Positions 30,800 to 32,059 of a stretch of 32,059 nucleotides of DNA are shown one piece after another (the first letter of the stretch is position 1; each line of letters begins with the position of its first letter). This DNA comes from Pararhodonellum marinum (GTDB lineage Bacteria; Bacteroidota; Bacteroidia; Cytophagales; Cyclobacteriaceae): positions 1 to 32,059 of the forward strand of contig NZ_JACEFJ010000021.1 of the NCBI RefSeq assembly GCF_015354735.1, written 5' to 3'. A program made the position numbers and the translations under genes. The notes under the pieces were generated by a model. That model made no database searches. It was given only the letters and a program-made list of their open reading frames with translations, and was not told the DNA's origin.

Positions 30800-31030
30800 T
30801 TTAGGCATTTTCCCTTTTATACATTTGTTCAGATAAAATAGTCTTCTCATAACGGGGTTTTAACATTCAAAATTTAAATGAGACATGATGTTTGTTCATC
30901 TCTTTACTAGACCTATCAATACTTTGTTTGCCCTTTAGGTTTTATATTAAGCGAATACAATATTGCTCATAATCAGGACATTATTCAACAATTCCATCTA
31001 CCAGGAAGCATTTTTTTTGTATTCTAAACC

Positions 31031-31247
31031 TTAAATCGAATTAATACCTAACACTGGTCTACTTCTAAGGCTTTTATGAGAATTTTTCACATCCAGAAGT
31101 GGCTTTCCATTTATATCTTTCCCGCTTTCAACCAAAATATCTTGGTATTATGTTTTCTTCCGGAATCCAAAAAAAACTTACCCTCCCATCTTTCTTGTAT
31201 TGCCAGATGCTTTCAAGGCCTTGCGAAGAAAGGTCAACAGTTATAAC
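31031..31247 (-). pseudogene. remnant of a degraded minus-strand gene
   Basis: Frame A (31247 to 31128) is open and reads VDLSSQGLESIWQYKK, DGRVSFFWIPEEN, IPRYFG and a stop. Frame B (31148 to 31031) overlaps it and continues LVESGKDINGKPLLDVKNSH, SLRSRPVLGINSI and a stop. Joining them near 31128-31148 by one frameshift gives about 70 residues of continuous protein-like sequence ending in a natural-looking C-terminus. There is no start codon and a stop at 31248-31250 closes the 5' side. I cannot name the family. Confidence 0.45.
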
Positions 31248-31357
31248 TTAGAAAAATAATTGTAGGTAATCGATATTTCATACAATAACATTTTGAGTTA
31301 CATTCTTTTAATTGTTTAAACTAATGGGAACTGAATGCTATTGATTTTATTTAACAA

Positions 31358-32041
31358 ATGGAAAAGATGCAAAAAATAGTAGCGGATGCTTTAAAAAGAA
31401 GATCTCTAGGATTTGATGGATTCAAAAAAACCTCAAAAATCCGAATTACCCTTATTTTATTTGTTTTTTCAGCACAATTTTTTTCCTATGCTCAAAACAA
31501 CAACGACTTAGACTTTCTTGTATTACATTCCGGGGATAAACTATACGGTTCCGTAGAACACATCAATCTCAAAGGAGTAAACCCTCGATTACACAAAAAA
31601 ATTAGGTTCACGAGTCCAAATGGTCAAAGAAAACAATTCAGAAGGAAAGATGTATTGGCTTTTAGAGTTGATGGTATTACTTATGAAAGCTTTTGGTTAA
31701 GCCAATCCTCCAGAAAATTCACCTTGTTAAATTCTAAATATGATATTGATCCAAAAACCGGAGAGCTTCATTTTTTGAAGCTAATCACCAAAGGTAACCT
31801 TAGCCATTACCAAATGGAATGGTGGGAACAGGGAGAATCTACATTAATGTGGATGGATTTACTTAAAAAAGAAAGAGATCCCTTTCTTATAAGAGCAACT
31901 CAGGGAATATTTGGAATAAAAAAAAACCTCTTGGTAAATTATTTTTCGAATTGTTTTGATCTCAAGACACAAATCGAGCAAGAAGAATTTAAAGATGTTT
32001 ATCAAATCGTAGATTTCTACAATAGGAACTGTGCCAACTAA
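31358..32041 (+). CDS. exported hypothetical protein
   Basis: A 227-residue ORF. About 25 unusually long basic residues (KIVADALKRRSLGFDGFKK) precede a hydrophobic core (ITLILFVFSAQFF) and SYAQ, so it is probably a secreted or periplasmic protein; the real start may be either ATG at 31358 or 31367. The mature part begins LVLHSGDKLYGSVEHINLKG and contains IRFTSPNGQRKQFRRKDVLA followed by FRVDGITYES, a pattern seen in many Bacteroidota hypothetical proteins that look like short beta-rich modules. C-terminal helices end near two Cys residues (NCF...NCAN). No family recognised. It stands alone after a 658-bp gap, complete inside the window. Confidence 0.65.
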   Translation: MEKMQKIVADALKRRSLGFDGFKKTSKIRITLILFVFSAQFFSYAQNNNDLDFLVLHSGDKLYGSVEHINLKGVNPRLHKKIRFTSPNGQRKQFRRKDVLAFRVDGITYESFWLSQSSRKFTLLNSKYDIDPKTGELHFLKLITKGNLSHYQMEWWEQGESTLMWMDLLKKERDPFLIRATQGIFGIKKNLLVNYFSNCFDLKTQIEQEEFKDVYQIVDFYNRNCAN

Positions 32042-32059
32042 ATCATATCAAATAGGTTT

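Larger units (their letters stand above)
30700..31357. other. 658-bp intergenic region with a decayed ORF
   Basis: No intact gene. The left part is the AraC leader, with a perfect 16-bp palindrome TTATTCAATTGAATAA at 30784-30799. The middle (30850-31030) is AT-rich with nothing recognised. On the minus strand 31031-31247 carries two overlapping frames that look like a broken coding sequence (listed separately). The right 110 bp is an AT-rich leader for the gene at 31358, without a clear -7 element. Confidence 0.6.

Overview
The window looks like chromosomal DNA of a member of the Bacteroidota, probably a Cytophagales/Cyclobacteriaceae-type bacterium. This rests on low GC, very few Shine-Dalgarno sites, several promoter-like TAnnTTTG -7 elements, signal peptides ending in ...AQ or ...GQ, and the mix of Kdo-kinase-like, GH20, NqrB and TolC/RND proteins. 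The genus is an inference. No tRNA, rRNA, CRISPR array or intact mobile element was seen.

Layout, left to right. (1) 1-4600: the 3' part of a DUF4269 gene, two tandem SDR genes ending at a strong terminator, a possibly split Atu4866-type gene, an AraC regulator, then a broken tyrosine integrase and about 600 bp of gene debris. (2) 5000-6353: a divergent NmrA-type NAD(P)-binding protein and HxlR/DUF24 regulator (a QorB/QorR-like pair) with repeated dyad operators between them. (3) 6579-8993: a secreted GH20 hexosaminidase and a small GNAT gene interrupted by a stop codon. (4) 9038-13241: RidA plus an SDR lacking its catalytic residues, divergent from a Crp/Fnr-type regulator, then an SDR-VTT-DJ-1 operon. 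(5) 13192-15565: an outer-membrane barrel, a Kdo-kinase-like protein and a small unknown gene. (6) 15626-21758: a complete tripartite RND efflux operon (MarR/GbsR - TolC - adaptor - RND pump). (7) 21932-26937: SDR and SRPBCC genes divergent from a second Crp-type gene, then an outer-membrane protein and a flavin amine oxidase, then a third Crp-type gene. (8) 27026-30699: a GNAT and the minus-strand run AraC - outer-membrane protein - DUF2798 - nqrB. (9) 30700-32059: a long gap with a decayed ORF and a secreted hypothetical protein.

The region reads as an accessory zone of small redox or stress modules, each beside its own one-component regulator: five SDRs plus one NmrA protein, three related Crp/Fnr-like proteins, two AraC, one HxlR and one MarR. 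Several genes show decay: integrase, GNAT, Atu4866 and the 31.0-31.2 kb ORF. The two most interesting signals are a standalone nqrB (no A, C, D, E or F subunit nearby) in a tight unit with a small membrane protein and an outer-membrane protein, and a pair of FNR-like boxes two helical turns apart. The boxes precede a near-ideal -7 element in front of a paralogous outer-membrane protein and an amine oxidase. The two outer-membrane proteins (24248-24913 and 28999-29673) belong to one family, which links these two modules.
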